Below are positions 1-12,560 of a stretch of DNA of 64,000 bases, piece by piece. Every line of letters begins with the position of its first letter. The stretch's first letter is position 1. A model generated the notes under the pieces. That model saw nothing but the letters and a program-made list of their open reading frames with translations. It was not told the DNA's origin and made no database searches. Source of the DNA: Cardinalis cardinalis (taxonomy: Eukaryota > Chordata > Aves > Passeriformes > Cardinalidae); contig JACDOX010000004.1 in the NCBI GenBank assembly GCA_014549065.1, positions 14,417,662-14,481,661 on the forward strand, written 5' to 3'. A program made the translations under genes and the position numbers.

Positions 1-3000
1 TCAATATTTAAGTTCTTAAATAAATGAGCCTACTGATCTTCAGAACTGCCATAAGTGAACCTGATGCATATTTCTGTTGAGAGCCACAAGGGACCTGGGG
101 AGTTGATGCTGAAAACTGAGTTGTGAGAAGAGTGGCTGGTGCTTTTACAAATGAGAGGTTGATCCAAAATCAGTTTTATTTACATGAACAAGCTTCAGAA
201 CTTCAGCCTCAGACTCTTTTTCTGAACCTTGATAAATGGGGATGTGTCATGCAGGTGCAAGGCTGAGAGTAGATGGGTAGGATTAATGCTAGTTTTATCT
301 CAGTTGTCCTCTGCCACCACTCTCTGCCTGCTTTGCTGTCCTAGTTCACCAGAAGTGTCAGTAGTGTATTCTCTACTGAGTTNTGGTTTCCTCCCTTGCT
401 CCAGTTCTGTTTATTGATATTTTCAGATGAGTCCTTCTTGCACACCACCTACCATGGTTACACCCATGGTTAACAGGTGACTCATGCTTTTTTTCCAACC
501 CTGGAAGAAGGGAGGGGATCTGAGAGATCCAGTAGGGAAGGCAAGGTGAGAGGGGGACATTGTGGCATGGGACACCACTGGTTGCAAGGGCAAGCATCTG
601 GGAGCAGTGCAGGCATTTTCCTTCTAAAGACCTATGTGATCATCGTGAGTATGGAGGAGTTAATGTTTTCTTTGCAGTAACTCCACTTCTTAGCATAGTG
701 TCTTCAGATACAAAGATGAGACCTAGTGAATAAACCCCATAACAAACTTCCTTTTATAATCTGCTAAATGTGCAATATTTTCCTTTTTGAGTATATGTGC
801 TTGCTCATGTGTATGTTTCCAAAGCTTGCAGCCTCTGGAAAGTATCAGTAAGTGTAATTAGGCATCACAGTACTGTCATTGTAAACAACAGACTTGCTGA
901 TATTATTTTTTCATTACACTTCTTGAAATTAACTTTGGTTCATTTTTTATCACACTGAAAGGGCAGTGATGGAGAAAAATATCTGTGTCCCTTGGCTTTC
1001 TCTGGAATTAGTATGGCATTCCACACTCAACACCTCTGGAGAAGCTTTGTATTAAGTTCTTGACTTGAATATCATGCAGTGCAATGCTGTGGGTACTGCT
1101 AGGAAGACAAAGACTATGCCAATGACATTGAACCTCCTCAGAAAATGCCAGCAGTGAGGGCTAGCATCATAAGTGGCCCAGAATTATAACAATCTGAATT
1201 ATTCCATTGCTGAGAAAGGTAAGGTTAACTCACATTTGTAAAAAATTTNGGCTCATATTGCAGACAAGTCTCACTGTGATTAACCTCTTTCAGAGAGCAG
1301 GGAACAAAACTGGAATCTGCTTGGGCTTTTGCGTTGTTTGTTTGGGGTTTCTTTACAGAATTTTTTTATTGTTTTCTTACCAGTGATTTTAAACTTCAGC
1401 TACTAACCTTTAGTGATGAATAGCACCTTGTAACAGTTACAGATGAAAAGCCAGGACATTGTTCAGGCATTACAGAGCATGTTGATAACCTTAAACACTT
1501 CAGAAAGGAGCATTGTGAGATAATCTTCCTGCTGGCATGTGTAAAGGGGCATTTTCTGATTCAGGGAGAGCTGCTCCCTGCAGATCTGATTCTTTCACTC
1601 CAGCTGCAAAAATGCAGCATCCTGCTTCCTTGGGGCACAGTCAACTCTGCTGGTGATGGATGAGGAGGAAGGTGCACCCATGGGTAGTTTACAGTGTAAT
1701 AATCTGCTGCAGTGTCCATTATAACAGATGTCTCAGAGAACAGTGCTCATTTTATCCTGAGGAGGCTCAGAGAAAAAGAAACCTGGCTGTGACCTGCACC
1801 TTCCATTGCAGTTCTAATTAGTCAGTCACTACTCTATGCCCAAAGTACAAGGGACTTCATAGTCTCTACATAGCACCATGTGAAGCAGGCAGTATTGTTT
1901 GTAGGATATTGTATTTGGCACACAACGGGGGTGAAAGACAAAACTGATAGACAGCCTGAGTATAGGCACAGACATAAAGCTCAGTGTGATTCATTGTGGT
2001 TATTTGGAGGTTATGAAATGTGCTATGGCTGCATACAGCAATCTACATGCTCTGCTGAGGGTAAGCAGGTCATTTGTTGCTCTGAAAAGAAATCTTTATC
2101 CCTTCTAACTCCCATCCTTTTATTGTGGCATTTCCTGAACCCTGTTTGTGTTGCATGCTTCCTTTATTGTCCCCACTTTTCCCACTCCTCTGGGACATGT
2201 TGTATGTGGAACCAGTTATGACTGCTGTAATCTCTAAAGTCTTTGAGTTTTGCAATAGACTCTGGTATCATTAAAGGCATCCTTTCACTGGCCTCCTGCC
2301 ATGCTTTTCAAGAAGGCACAAAGGTGAGAAAGGTTGTTACTTCAGTACAGATAATAGCTAAATGTGTCTGAAAAGAATGGAAGGTTTTGTGCCTCTGCAC
2401 AATGGTTATGTCCTTTCTGCGATAGAGTGGCAGTGCTCTTGCATTCTGATATCCCAGGAGCCTGCAGCAGGCAAGCTTCTCTATTTTACTTATAAACCCT
2501 TTTTGAATCCAAGATAGCTGAAATCACAGGTTCTGCTTCCTGGAGTTTAAATGATTTCTGGTTGCCACACCATCATATTTCTTAGTGTCCTCATTTGCTT
2601 GCTGCTTTATCCTTACAGCACAATCTAGACCTTTGTCTGCTTCAACAATATTACCTAACTTTATTTAGGAGTTATAATTATGATGGTTCCTTCAGTTAAA
2701 TCAGCTAAAAACCTCAGACCTTACAAGAATACATATGACCTGACTGTCTTTGTTATAATGTGCATTTCCTGAGGTATCCTTGGATTCCTTGAGTCAGGAT
2801 AATTAGTGCTTTTTATCAACTGAATCTCCAGTCTGCTTTGTGGTTCAGAAAAAGGACTAAAAATATTCTATTTGTTTTAATGTTTACAGAACTGTTATTT
2901 GAATCTGTTTCTATTTGGCTGCATTTTATTATCACATTTGTGACACACAGTTAGCTGTGCCTTTTATAAAGCTTTGAGTATAGGAACAATATTGAATGTT

Positions 3001-3712
3001 CATTAAAATGTTTGTTTCTAGGGACACATATTGCCAACAGTTCTCAACTGTGAATCCCTGCATTTCTGTTTTCCTTGGCAAGTCCTATCCTTCTCTCTTA
3101 AATTAAGACTAGGCCATGTCTTAAAATGAGGCCAAAAGACACTAAACATTATTAGTGAACAATTCTTGCCCTTCCTTTTCATCTGATGAAAANATCTCTG
3201 AGATAGGCAGCCACAAAACCTTGATTTTTTAGTGCCTCCAGCTACCAGTCTTTAACTTAGCAGTTTTCCCTGCAGAAGTTTTTTTTTTTTCCACTAGGAA
3301 AAAAACATGTCAAGGTATGAATTTTGGATTAATAAAAGACCTCAGTTAAGCCTACCTCCACTGAGAGCTAAATCCTTTACAACAAAGATAAAGAGGTCAG
3401 GCCTTTGTGCAGCATGGGTGAAACTGTATTCCCCACCTACATCATACTACAGGAGTTAATACTTCTGTGAAATTTCATGCTCCCTNTAGGTCTCCTCAGC
3501 TTGCAGTGGTCAGCTGACACATGTGAAGACTAATTCATATCCCCTTGTCAGATTGTCTTTGGCACAGGGCTAAAAATTGGCTAAAAATAGTCAAGGCCTT
3601 CAGGGATCCTAACCTGGACAGGGTAGTTGTGTCTATGTTTTCCTCTTGGAGAGACCACATGGAGCTAGAAAACTAGCTTGGAATCTTAGCTAGATTTTAG
3701 GTGAATATGAAC

Positions 3713-3733
3713 AAGACTAAAGACTAAAGACTA
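3713..3733. repeat. Tandem heptamer (AAGACTA)x3
   Basis: Three perfect head-to-tail copies of a 7-bp unit are visible. This is a minisatellite-like slippage product with no evident function. Confidence 0.85.
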
Positions 3734-6108
3734 AGCCAGTACTCAGGGTAATGGCTAAAGCAAAGGTAAGACTTTCTACATCAGTTAATTGTCAGACAGC
3801 TTCTTCCTCTTTAGGACTGCTTTTAAAGCACTTCACACATGAAATGGATTCTGCATAGTTGTCTGTGCATCCTAAAGACAAGTCTTCCCACTGCAACTGG
3901 AAGGACTGGCCCCAGGTTCCCTCATTGTCAGCAGTCTCCATCTCGGTGTTTGCATGGCACCTCTGTTTTTTTCTGCCTGGTTCTGTCCCTGGGATCCTGC
4001 TTGCTCTTGGCATGCTCAGTAGTTTCTATGATAGACAAACTCCTGCACTGTTCAGGGGGAGCAACTTGACTCAAAATAGTTGCCAGGACAAGGCTTCCTC
4101 CCTGCTATCCTGCACCATGAAGAAAACACAGTACAGGACTTAGCAAGCGATGAACAAATTAACCAAACACCATGCACAACAAACTCTGGACCCAATCTGG
4201 AAGATTTGCATAGGTTAAAAAAACCAATCAGCTTTACAAGTTACATTAGGTGACAGGATGAGACTTACCTTCTTTTAAAGTGGAATCTGTCTGGAGAAAT
4301 GAAATATGCATCTTTACCTTCACTGGAGCTTTGTACAGAGGACAGAAAAGGAAGGAAAAAACCTCCAAGCAGTAAACTAATATGCAATTTTCCTCTGTGT
4401 TATTAAAGTAACTTAAAAGCACACCAGCGATAAAATGTATTATCTACTTGTTGCTTATTAGACAGATGATTTGCTTTTGGAGAGATAAAATGTGCATGCT
4501 GTTTAAGGGTGTTTCAAGGCTGCAGTCCTCAATCTGTCTGTGTCATACTGCAGTGCTCCCAGACTAACCATGTCCTGGCCAAAAAAAATTAAAAAACCAC
4601 ACACACACAAAAAATCTACACCCCATACTGGTCAGCCATTCAGTGCTTGGTAACTAACAAGATTACCGATGTTTCTTATAAAATCTTTAATGACACCATC
4701 CACCATAAAACAGGTTTCTGTTCTCAAGGAAAATGCAGGGTAGATTGTGCAATGCTGTTTTTCTCTCTCTTCTCTAATGTTTGTTATCGATTTCANTTTG
4801 AAAAGAAGCTGTGAATATTTTGAAAATAGTAAATCCTCATCAAAATTACTATTGACGAAAGACTTCAGAAAGTGAAAAACCAAAATTCAGAAGGTACAGA
4901 CTGCATGGTGTCAAAGGGTTAGAGAAAACTAGATAATGATTTTTTCCAGACCATTGCAGACGTTTTTTCCTTTCTTTTTGCTAAGTAATAGCTTATTAGA
5001 GATGCACTAAAGCACTGAAGCATCACACAACTAATCATACTGACTGACAAGGCAAAGTATATGCTTGACAACTACCATTCAGTAAATACAATTGAAAGTT
5101 AAATTATATGTTTTGAAAAACAGCATTTCCTTTAGGACTTTTTAATCCATTAAACTTTCTGTCACAAAATATCACTGATGCCAAGAATTTACTAGGCATG
5201 AAAATGATGAAGCATTTATGTGGATGGAGAGAACACCCATGCTCANATTAGACTGGACAAGATTATTATTATTTTTTTATTAGGAATCTGATATTTGATC
5301 ATCTTGTTAAATTGGTAAGGATGGATCAGGACTGTGAACTCTTGTTCAGAGAACAAACCAGTCATGAATTTTATGGAGTAGAGGAGAACAAAAACCCCAG
5401 CTGTTCTGCAGCCGTTTGCTGTAGGATTTCTTGCGCACAGGATTTCTTCTTGTCAAGCATGTAGCATTCATCAAGTTTAAGGGAAAGGTGATGCATTACT
5501 TGCAAACCATTTCAGTAAGCATAAANTCATAAGTATTGCACCTTGACTTTCATTCCTCTCTTGACAGGTTCTATTATTAAGATTTGTAATTTTCTTTTCC
5601 TCTTCTGTTCCCGTCCTCCAATTTTCCTTCATTAATTTCTCTTGGCGATATCTGTGAAGCTATTTTGAAATATATTCAGGTTTTTCTTGCCTGTCTTATG
5701 TGAAATTGTTGCTCCTTGTATTCTTTGTTTTATCATTTCCTCAAATATTGTGGGGTTTTTTCTAATTCTAAGCCTACCTGCTGCTATTGCTTATTTTTTC
5801 AAAATGTCTGAAACTTTTACTGATTTCATATTTTCTGGTCCTAGGCTAGTTCTCCTTTTTCTCAGAAAACTGATACGGTTTTGGGTTTGGTTTTTGTTTG
5901 TTTTTTTTTTTTTTTTGCCACTGCTCTAGGCAAAGATTTTATTCAAACACTAGTTTTGAAAGGATTTTGCAGAGGAGAAATTAAACTGAACATCCTTAAT
6001 TTTTCCTAAGTCTAATGATATATCATCTTCTTTCCTCATTGTTATTCTCATGTGGCATCCTTGCATTGACAGTGGTAATAGCACTTCTTAGTACACAATG
6101 TTCCTGTA

Positions 6109-6130
6109 AGCTTATTATGGTTAATAAGCT
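6109..6130. repeat. Short inverted repeat (9-bp stem)
   Basis: AGCTTATTA is followed by a 4-nt loop (TGGT) and then TAATAAGCT, a perfect 9-bp stem. It is not followed by a T run in a genic context, so I read it as an isolated palindrome rather than a terminator. Confidence 0.7.
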
Positions 6131-8164
6131 GCAGTTTTATGGTTAACATATTGAGTGTCTCTATAGCTCTTGTGGGTTATTCGAGATTCTTCTTTCATGC
6201 ACACAAAGAATTGAGCATGCCTGTCTGTTTTCCTGGTAGAGATTTTTTTTCCTTCTGTTATCTTTCTCAGAAGCTGTACAAAATTGTCATTTGAGAGATT
6301 AGTTTTGTCTACTGTACTTGCTCTTGGAAACTGCAGTAATGCCAGGTCAAGGTGCCCCAAAACAATGAGCTGGAATACACAAAATCAGGAAAGAATCCCA
6401 ACTGATTAAAATATCTTGTACTGGCTTTAGTTTCTCTTTCCAGGCTCTGTGATTTCACCTTGATTTCNCTACAAGAGTGAAGAGGAACATAAACTTGATA
6501 TTCAAGTAATTGCTGCATCAGAGAATGTTGTAGATGGCAAAAATAAGATGATTCTCATTTAGCATCATACAAATTTTTGATAATGCAGTCACTAAAGGCC
6601 ATTAAAAAGTGTGTGTGAATCAGGACACCACACTTTTGTGTGTGTCTCTTCAGGAAATCTTTGTGCTACTGGAAGCCTTTACCTTGAGGAGTATGGCTCT
6701 TTACTTCTGTCTGCTTCATTTCTATCCCAGCAACTAGTCACACTCAATAGCAGGAGTCTGGATGTATGAGTCTTTGCAGTAACAGTTGTTAGAGCATATT
6801 TGAATGCTTTCAGGCTGACCTTCTTTGTGGCCTTTTTCTTAATCAATGCTTTTTCTCCTTTCCTGGTTATTCTTTGTCTGAATTTAGACAAAATAACTAT
6901 TTTGAGAGTGGGATAAGAACTGCTCAAAGAGATGTGTTTTTACTGAACAGAAATTTTAGGGTTTGTGTCAATAATCAAGTGACTATGAATTAGAAAACCC
7001 TGGTACTTAGGTGGGAGGGTATCACATATATTTACCTTCATTAACGAACATTCAGATGCTTTTGTATATCTGAAGATACATGTTCTGCTTCAGGCAGCTC
7101 AGACAGCTCCTGAATCTGCTAGGGAAAAATATTGTCTAGCAAAAATGGCTGTATTCCTCCTTTTGCAAAAACTTTTTTTCCTTCCTTTCTTAGGCCAGTA
7201 TAATTTTCTAGCCATCTTCTAGTTTTAGACTATTTTGACATATGTGGAATTATGTAATTTCATTTGTTACCACACATCAAGTAATCAGAGAGTGTTTTCA
7301 GAAGGCTAAGGAGTTGCAATTTTAGAAAAATTATACATGACCATTGTAAAAGTATCCTCAGTATTATTCACNGGCTACTTAATCACTAAAATGCTAGAAT
7401 AAATGATACTGATTCACAAGAGGCTGGGAATCACAAAGGGTACGACANGTGACCCATAGACATATTAAGAATATGATCTTTAAGGGAAGAATGCAGCCAC
7501 TCAATTATATTCAGTACTTACAGAACACAGTATAACCTTCTAAACTTGGAGACCAAATGAACCGAAGATTAGGTGTAATCTGGAAAAAAATAAAAAGTCA
7601 ATTTTCAAAATAATGCAAGGAAGTTGCCAGAGAGGTTTTATCAACTAAACTGCATGTTGCGTGATGACATGATTGAGAGGTAACAAAATATAGAATGCTT
7701 GTGGAAAACAGTTTAAAACAATGGTTTGGCCAACCAACTCTATCCATTGTCTATTTAACATGAAGTATTGAACAGTAATTTTTGTGATGCACTTATAGAT
7801 CCATGTTTGAAGAAGCATGTAATCATTTTTTGTTTCATGGGAATAGTTGAACAACTGAAGTGACCCTCTGAAGAAATATCAAATATATCTGTCAGAAGCT
7901 CCCCTGAAACTTGTTTCTTCNTGAAGACTACCACCCAAAAAACCCNNATCATGTAGTGGAATCGAAGGTGATTTGACTTTTAATTAGGTACTGAAATTGA
8001 GTTTTTTACTTCCAGCTGGATTAAATCATTATCATATTGGTTTATAGAAGACAGTTGTCCTAATTTTACAGCTGAAGAGAATTCCTCGGACTGAAGGGAG
8101 CTGGTCTGTATAAGGGCACTGGAGGTGCCATTAAAGATTCTTTAAGGTGACCAAATCTTCAAAT

Positions 8165-8218
8165 AAGGTGGCCACTAAAGATTCTTTCTGATCCAAACTA
8201 TTCTACAATTCTGTGATA
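8165..8218 (+). mobile_element. Degraded CR1 LINE 3' tail (tentative)
   Basis: The segment ends in CCAAACTATTCTACAATTCTG, which resembles the usual avian CR1 end (CCAAACCATTCTATGATTCTG), and it is preceded by an AAAGATTC-type stretch where CR1 normally has an AAAGGTCCCTTCC-type sequence. The copy is short and diverged. A 12-bp direct repeat (TAAAGATTCTTT) occurs at 8132-8143 and again at 8176-8187, so a local duplication has also affected it. It could be chance similarity, since only the terminal 40 or so bases are clear. Confidence 0.5.
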
Positions 8219-10767
8219 TCCCAGTCTCAGTGGGTGCACTTGCTGACACATGCAGAGCACACTGCAAAGTCTGCATGTTCCACAAAGTTATGGCACAAGG
8301 AATTTTTCTTGCCTAGTTTGATTCCAGCTTGATGTGGTGTCCTCAAAGTAAAGCATCCTACCAAACATGGTGTGTGGATTTAGTGTTGATCCTTGAGCTG
8401 TGTTGTGCNGTGTGTCATGGGAGTATCAGATCAGTAGGAAAAGATATAGTCTGATTTTAACATCTCAAATGTTTTGTTAAAATGCAGATCAAAGGGAGCC
8501 TGAAATACAGGAACTGAATGAGCAGAAAGTCATTAGTGATTTTTATGGAGCTGTGTCAAGTTACAGTTGTACTATGTGTGAATGAAAAGGATCTGCCTGG
8601 GGTTATGGACAGAGAGTGAATTAGCACATGGAGCAGAGTTTTTCTTTATATCACTGGATGATTTCTATAGTGCTCAAGAGGATGAATTGAGCAAAGAGCA
8701 GTCTCTCACCTATGTTGTATCTGTTTGGCGTTCAGCAAACTGGACAATGTCTGTTTAAGGCAGGTGAAGGAAAGATGATTGGGAATTTTGGCTCCTTCAA
8801 TTTCCATGCACACTGATCTGCTGAGGTCAATATAAGCACTGGAGAAGACCCAGCCAAAACTGTGCTTCCAGTATATCATAAAGTAAATATCTTAAAGCAA
8901 GTTAGTCTTGCTGCTGCAAAACATGGGGTTTTAAAATAATTTACTTGAGTATACACTGATGTTTTGCATTAGGGAAAGAAGTGTTGTCTCTCTCTTGATC
9001 AGTCAAAATGGTGGAGCATTTCCTAGGGAAAGGCTGATTTTGAAAAGGTGGCTACCAGTTAGTCTTGCAGTCCATTTGACAGTGAGNTCCATTGCAGGAA
9101 GATTTCTGTCTCTGCAGTGCTAAACATCATCTTCCAAAAGAAGGACATTTACATGTATCTTAAGTCTTTATTTCCTTGGTTTCATGCCTCTCTAGACTAA
9201 TTTGATTAATTTCTGCAGTGTGTTAGGGTAAACTCACTGACAGGAATAATTTTCAGTGTGGTCTTCATCTCAGTGCNCTCACAGAAGACTGCAATTTTCT
9301 TCTCAAAACTTGGCTCTGTTGCATCTGAAATACCCCCCTCCCACTTCAGGCACAGTTTCAGTAAGATTTGATAGATTTCACTAATGACAAAAAGATGCCA
9401 GTGGCTAGCTCCAATTATAAAAGAAAGCTTTCTGTGAGTGTTTCTAAGTGAACTTCTAGTCAAGGTTATATGTAATGCAAGGTCATCATTGCTTGTGGGT
9501 TTTTCTCTGAGGACAGAAAGGAAAAAAAAATTATTGTTTTGATGATGACCTGAAGAATGAAGGGGCAGTCTCAAGTGATCTGTGACAGCTGAATGATGAA
9601 GGACTCAGAAGAAAGTCAATGTCAGTGCTGAACTTGGAACTAGAAAGGTAATGCTTGAAGTTGAAATCTTGTATAAGAAGAAGACAAAACTAAGCTCATC
9701 TAAAGCTATCAGGACTGAGCCCTAACAAGGGTATCCATGATGTTTTGTTAACATTTGTGGGTAACCACAGAAGATAACATCTGTTGTGGGGATTTTTAAT
9801 CCAGCTTTATGATTTTTGGCTATTTTTTGAGATGTGAAAAATAATAATAGTTAAAAATTTAGGACCCATTATCCTCTGTAAATAAGAATGTACAAAAGAT
9901 CCACTTTAGTGTAACTAAAAGGTTCCTGCCGCTCANTTTGTATGTATGTGTGATTTTATGTGTCTGCATGTGTTTCTCTTGGAAAATTATGAGAAAATTT
10001 TAAAGTAATCTAGAGAGAGATTTCTCAGTTTAAGCATTAGGTAACATTTTAATTACATTTTTAATATATATTTATGGGATGAAAAGGTAAGGGATGCAAA
10101 ACAAGTAGTAGGAAAAAATATCCTACATTCCTAGACAGTAGAATTTTTCCTTTTTTGTTTTTACTTCGTATACCACCTCTCTCAGTTCTGTGGTAATTGT
10201 TGTTTTTCCTTGCCATTTTTACTGCATTTTAATCTGCAAACACTTTCACCAATGGCCGAAAAACTATTAGAAATTTTAAGTGTTAGATTTGTTGTGTGTA
10301 CAGCACAGGGATCAGCAAAATCAAAATCTGTGAAGAAAACAGGCACAGCTGACTTGTTCAAACAGACCCTTGTCTTATGATGGCTCGTGGAACTATGTGC
10401 TGATGTGCTNTGGTTTCTGTTAGGAATTCAGTTCTGTGTGAATACATGAAAACAATTCTTGTTGCTACTGAGGAGAAGTAGACTTAACAGGACTGATTTT
10501 AAATTTAGCTCCAACAACAAACAGGATACATAATGCTGTATCAGCACAATGGCAAAGTCCCAAGCAGCGAGCTGGTGAATCTACGTTTGATCACTTCTGA
10601 TTAATTTCTTGAGACACTGTGTAGCCACATTTCTCTTCACAGAGAAAAGTAAGGCACGACTTCCCAAAAATATTTCTGGGTTTCACATTCTCTGAACAGA
10701 AGGGAGAAGGGAGGGACAATTCTTATCTCATTTGCTGTGCCTGTGTTTGTGCAAAAGTGGAGTGCAG
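8219..10767. other. Unique-looking DNA, no gene seen
   Basis: I see no supported gene or repeat. The 122-codon minus-strand frame at 9206-9574 has no recognisable domain and contains an ambiguous base. Composition is AT-rich and CpG-poor. Confidence 0.55.
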
Positions 10768-11052
10768 TGTGGAGACTGTTTACCCAAAGTCATGGTGTTT
10801 TGTTTCCTTGAGCTATCAGGGCCAAGTGTGTGCGTGTNGGGAATGTCAGCTGGCATTCATGAGATTCTGTGCAGTTGTCTGCAGAGTTGAGTGCTTAGCA
10901 GATTCAGTTTNGGTGTGATGTAACATAGTGTAATATAAAATAGAATAATAAGTATAATAAAGTAATTAATTAGCCTTCTGATAAGATGGAGTCAGATGCA
11001 TCATTCTCCCCCCCTCGCTGGGGGCAAAAATATCATTGATGAGACTCTTACA
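10768..11052 (+). mobile_element. Endogenous retrovirus solo LTR, family A, plus strand
   Basis: The element begins TGTGGAGACTGTTTACC, a TG-start LTR edge. It continues through an AT-rich run (GTAATATAAAATAGAATAATA) to an AATAAA polyadenylation signal at 10956-10961, then TTAATTAGCCTTCTGATAAG and GATGGAGTCAGA. The same order (GTTTACC edge, GCAGTTGAGTGCTT-like block, GATTCAGTTT, AT-rich run, CCTTCTGA.AAGATGGAGTC, GCAAAAATATCA) is present in reverse complement at 49338-49637. That identifies a dispersed family rather than a unique sequence. I recognise it as a short LTR type common in songbirds and probably ERVL-like, but the class is not proven because no clean target-site duplication is visible. 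The 3' edge is uncertain: it is either the CA at 11034-11035 or the CA at 11051-11052. No internal retroviral genes lie beside it, so it is a solo LTR. Confidence 0.8.
10956..10961 (+). promoter_or_regulatory. LTR polyadenylation signal AATAAA
   Basis: AATAAA lies in the family A LTR just before the conserved TTAATTAGCCTTCTGA block. This is where the signal is expected in an LTR. In the related copy at 49338-49637 the corresponding place reads AATTAA on the minus strand, so the signal is lost there. Confidence 0.6.
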
Positions 11053-12179
11053 GGTAGAGTAGCTAAATAGGCAGGTTTGGGACCTTGCTCATGGTCCTTG
11101 ATATTCTTTATTTATTCTCAAGAAATAAAGCTGGCTGTTTATCCTTGAAGATACCTGGAGAAATGCAGCTGCCCATCTAGGAAGGTCAGTGGTAGGAGGG
11201 GAACCATGGGATATTGTACCACTGCCCCAGCAAAGCCATGGAATGAAGACAGGTAAAATAAGCCACTTGTCACCTTAGTGTCAAAAGACCTTGTTTTAGT
11301 AGAAAAATCTGCCCTGTCCTGGGCAAAGTTTTTGAACATAAATTAGTAGAAAGTTATAGATAAATTAAGAAAATATCACAAACAATTGTTAAATGTCTTA
11401 CAAGTATTATTTTGAATAATTTTGGATGAAAAAATATTGGTTAGACACTTATTCAAGTATTACATTGGATTATTTTTATAAATATATTAATCTGAATAAA
11501 CTGTAACCTTGCCCTCACCTCTGTCTTCTTTAATTTCATATTGGAAACTATGTGAAAAAGATTATAAAGGTTTTATTTAAAACTAACATTACTTTTAATC
11601 TGTGGTAGGGCACCTTTTCTTAATAGTCATACTAACCATTTTCTAGTTTACCCTAGAGTAATCTCTAACTGTCAATCCACCTTTTCTTTCTCAATCAGGA
11701 CATGCCATGCTAATATTTATAGCTACATCTGTAACCTTTCTTATCAATATACTTTTCAATGCTTGCCTGATTGTATATAGTGTATATAAAACATATATTC
11801 AGCAATAAAGGAATTATGACCAGATATTAATTGCAGTTTTTCAACAAATTCATCACAACTTTTGTTGTGAACAAATTTTTATATACAAGAGTTTTTTAAT
11901 TTCAGTGTTTTGAAGGAAAATTTAACAAATTTAATAATTTTCCACAATGAAAAGAAAATAAACTGACAATAAAAAAAAGTATTTGGATTAACCTATTTAT
12001 TTTCCTTTCTCATTCCTTTTTAGTACTGCTTAAATTCTGCATAAAATGTGTTTCAGTCAGCGCAAGCCACTCTTCTCTTTGTTCAACGACCAAACTGAAA
12101 CAGCCTCTATTCCCTCAACTCTGCCTGTTTGCAAATTCCAGCTTTTTATGTCAGCTCTACTTCATCAGTTCATACATTT
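11053..12179. other. Very AT-rich DNA, no gene seen
   Basis: I see long A/T runs between about 11340 and 12000 and no gene or classifiable repeat. The 66-codon minus-strand frame near 11139-11339 has no domain and is probably chance. Confidence 0.55.
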
Positions 12180-12560
12180 CAAGGCCAACAGAGATCACTA
12201 GATCACTCAGACTGTGCTAAATATAACCCCAGCAATTGTACCAGCAGTACAATTTCACCTAGTTAAGCTCTGTAGTAAGCCAGATAACTAATAATGGGCT
12301 CAAGCTTGTCCCAGAACATCTGTCAGTCTTGATTTGAGGATTTCAACAACTGGGGAAATATCATCATTTTACTTGATGGCTCTGATAGTTAATCACCACT
12401 GCAATTAAAAAATTGCCTCATTTTATAAGTTTGAATATGTCTAGCGGCAAGCTCCAGCCATTGATTCTTGTTATGCCTTTCTCCACTAGATTAAATAGCC
12501 CTTTGGTATCCAACATTTCTCTCTGTTGTGCATAAAGTGTGCATTTTTAGGTCAGTCAAT
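12180..12560 (-). mobile_element. Ancient CR1/L3-like LINE fossil, antisense
   Basis: Reading the plus strand, the order of motifs matches the reverse complement of an old CR1 type that is abundant in turtles. It has AAGGCCA..AGAGATCACTAGATCA, AATTTCACCTAGTTA, CAGTCTTGATTTGAGGATTTCA, GGTTAATCACC-like (here AGTTAATCACCACTG), AAAAATTGCCTCATTT, and TCCAGCCATTGATTCTTGTTATGCCTTTCTCCACTAGATTAAATAGCCCTTTGGTA in segments. It is clearly diverged and has indels, as expected for an insertion older than birds. It lacks the avian octamer tail. Family identification is from memory; the match across more than 300 bp in the correct order makes chance unlikely. Confidence 0.8.

Larger units (their letters stand above)
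1..8164. other. Unique-looking AT-rich DNA, no gene seen
   Basis: I see no exon, RNA gene or recognisable transposon here. Reading frames are all under about 115 codons, lie on both strands in overlapping frames and have no domain. Visible simple features are a threefold AAGACTA repeat at 3713-3733, a short CA run near 4601-4611, a T tract near 5900-5915 and a small hairpin at 6109-6130. Old, decayed repeats could be present below my detection limit. Confidence 0.6.

Noticed and set aside
6109..6130. Hairpin as a transcription terminator
   Set aside because: Intrinsic terminators are not expected in vertebrate nuclear DNA, and no gene ends here.
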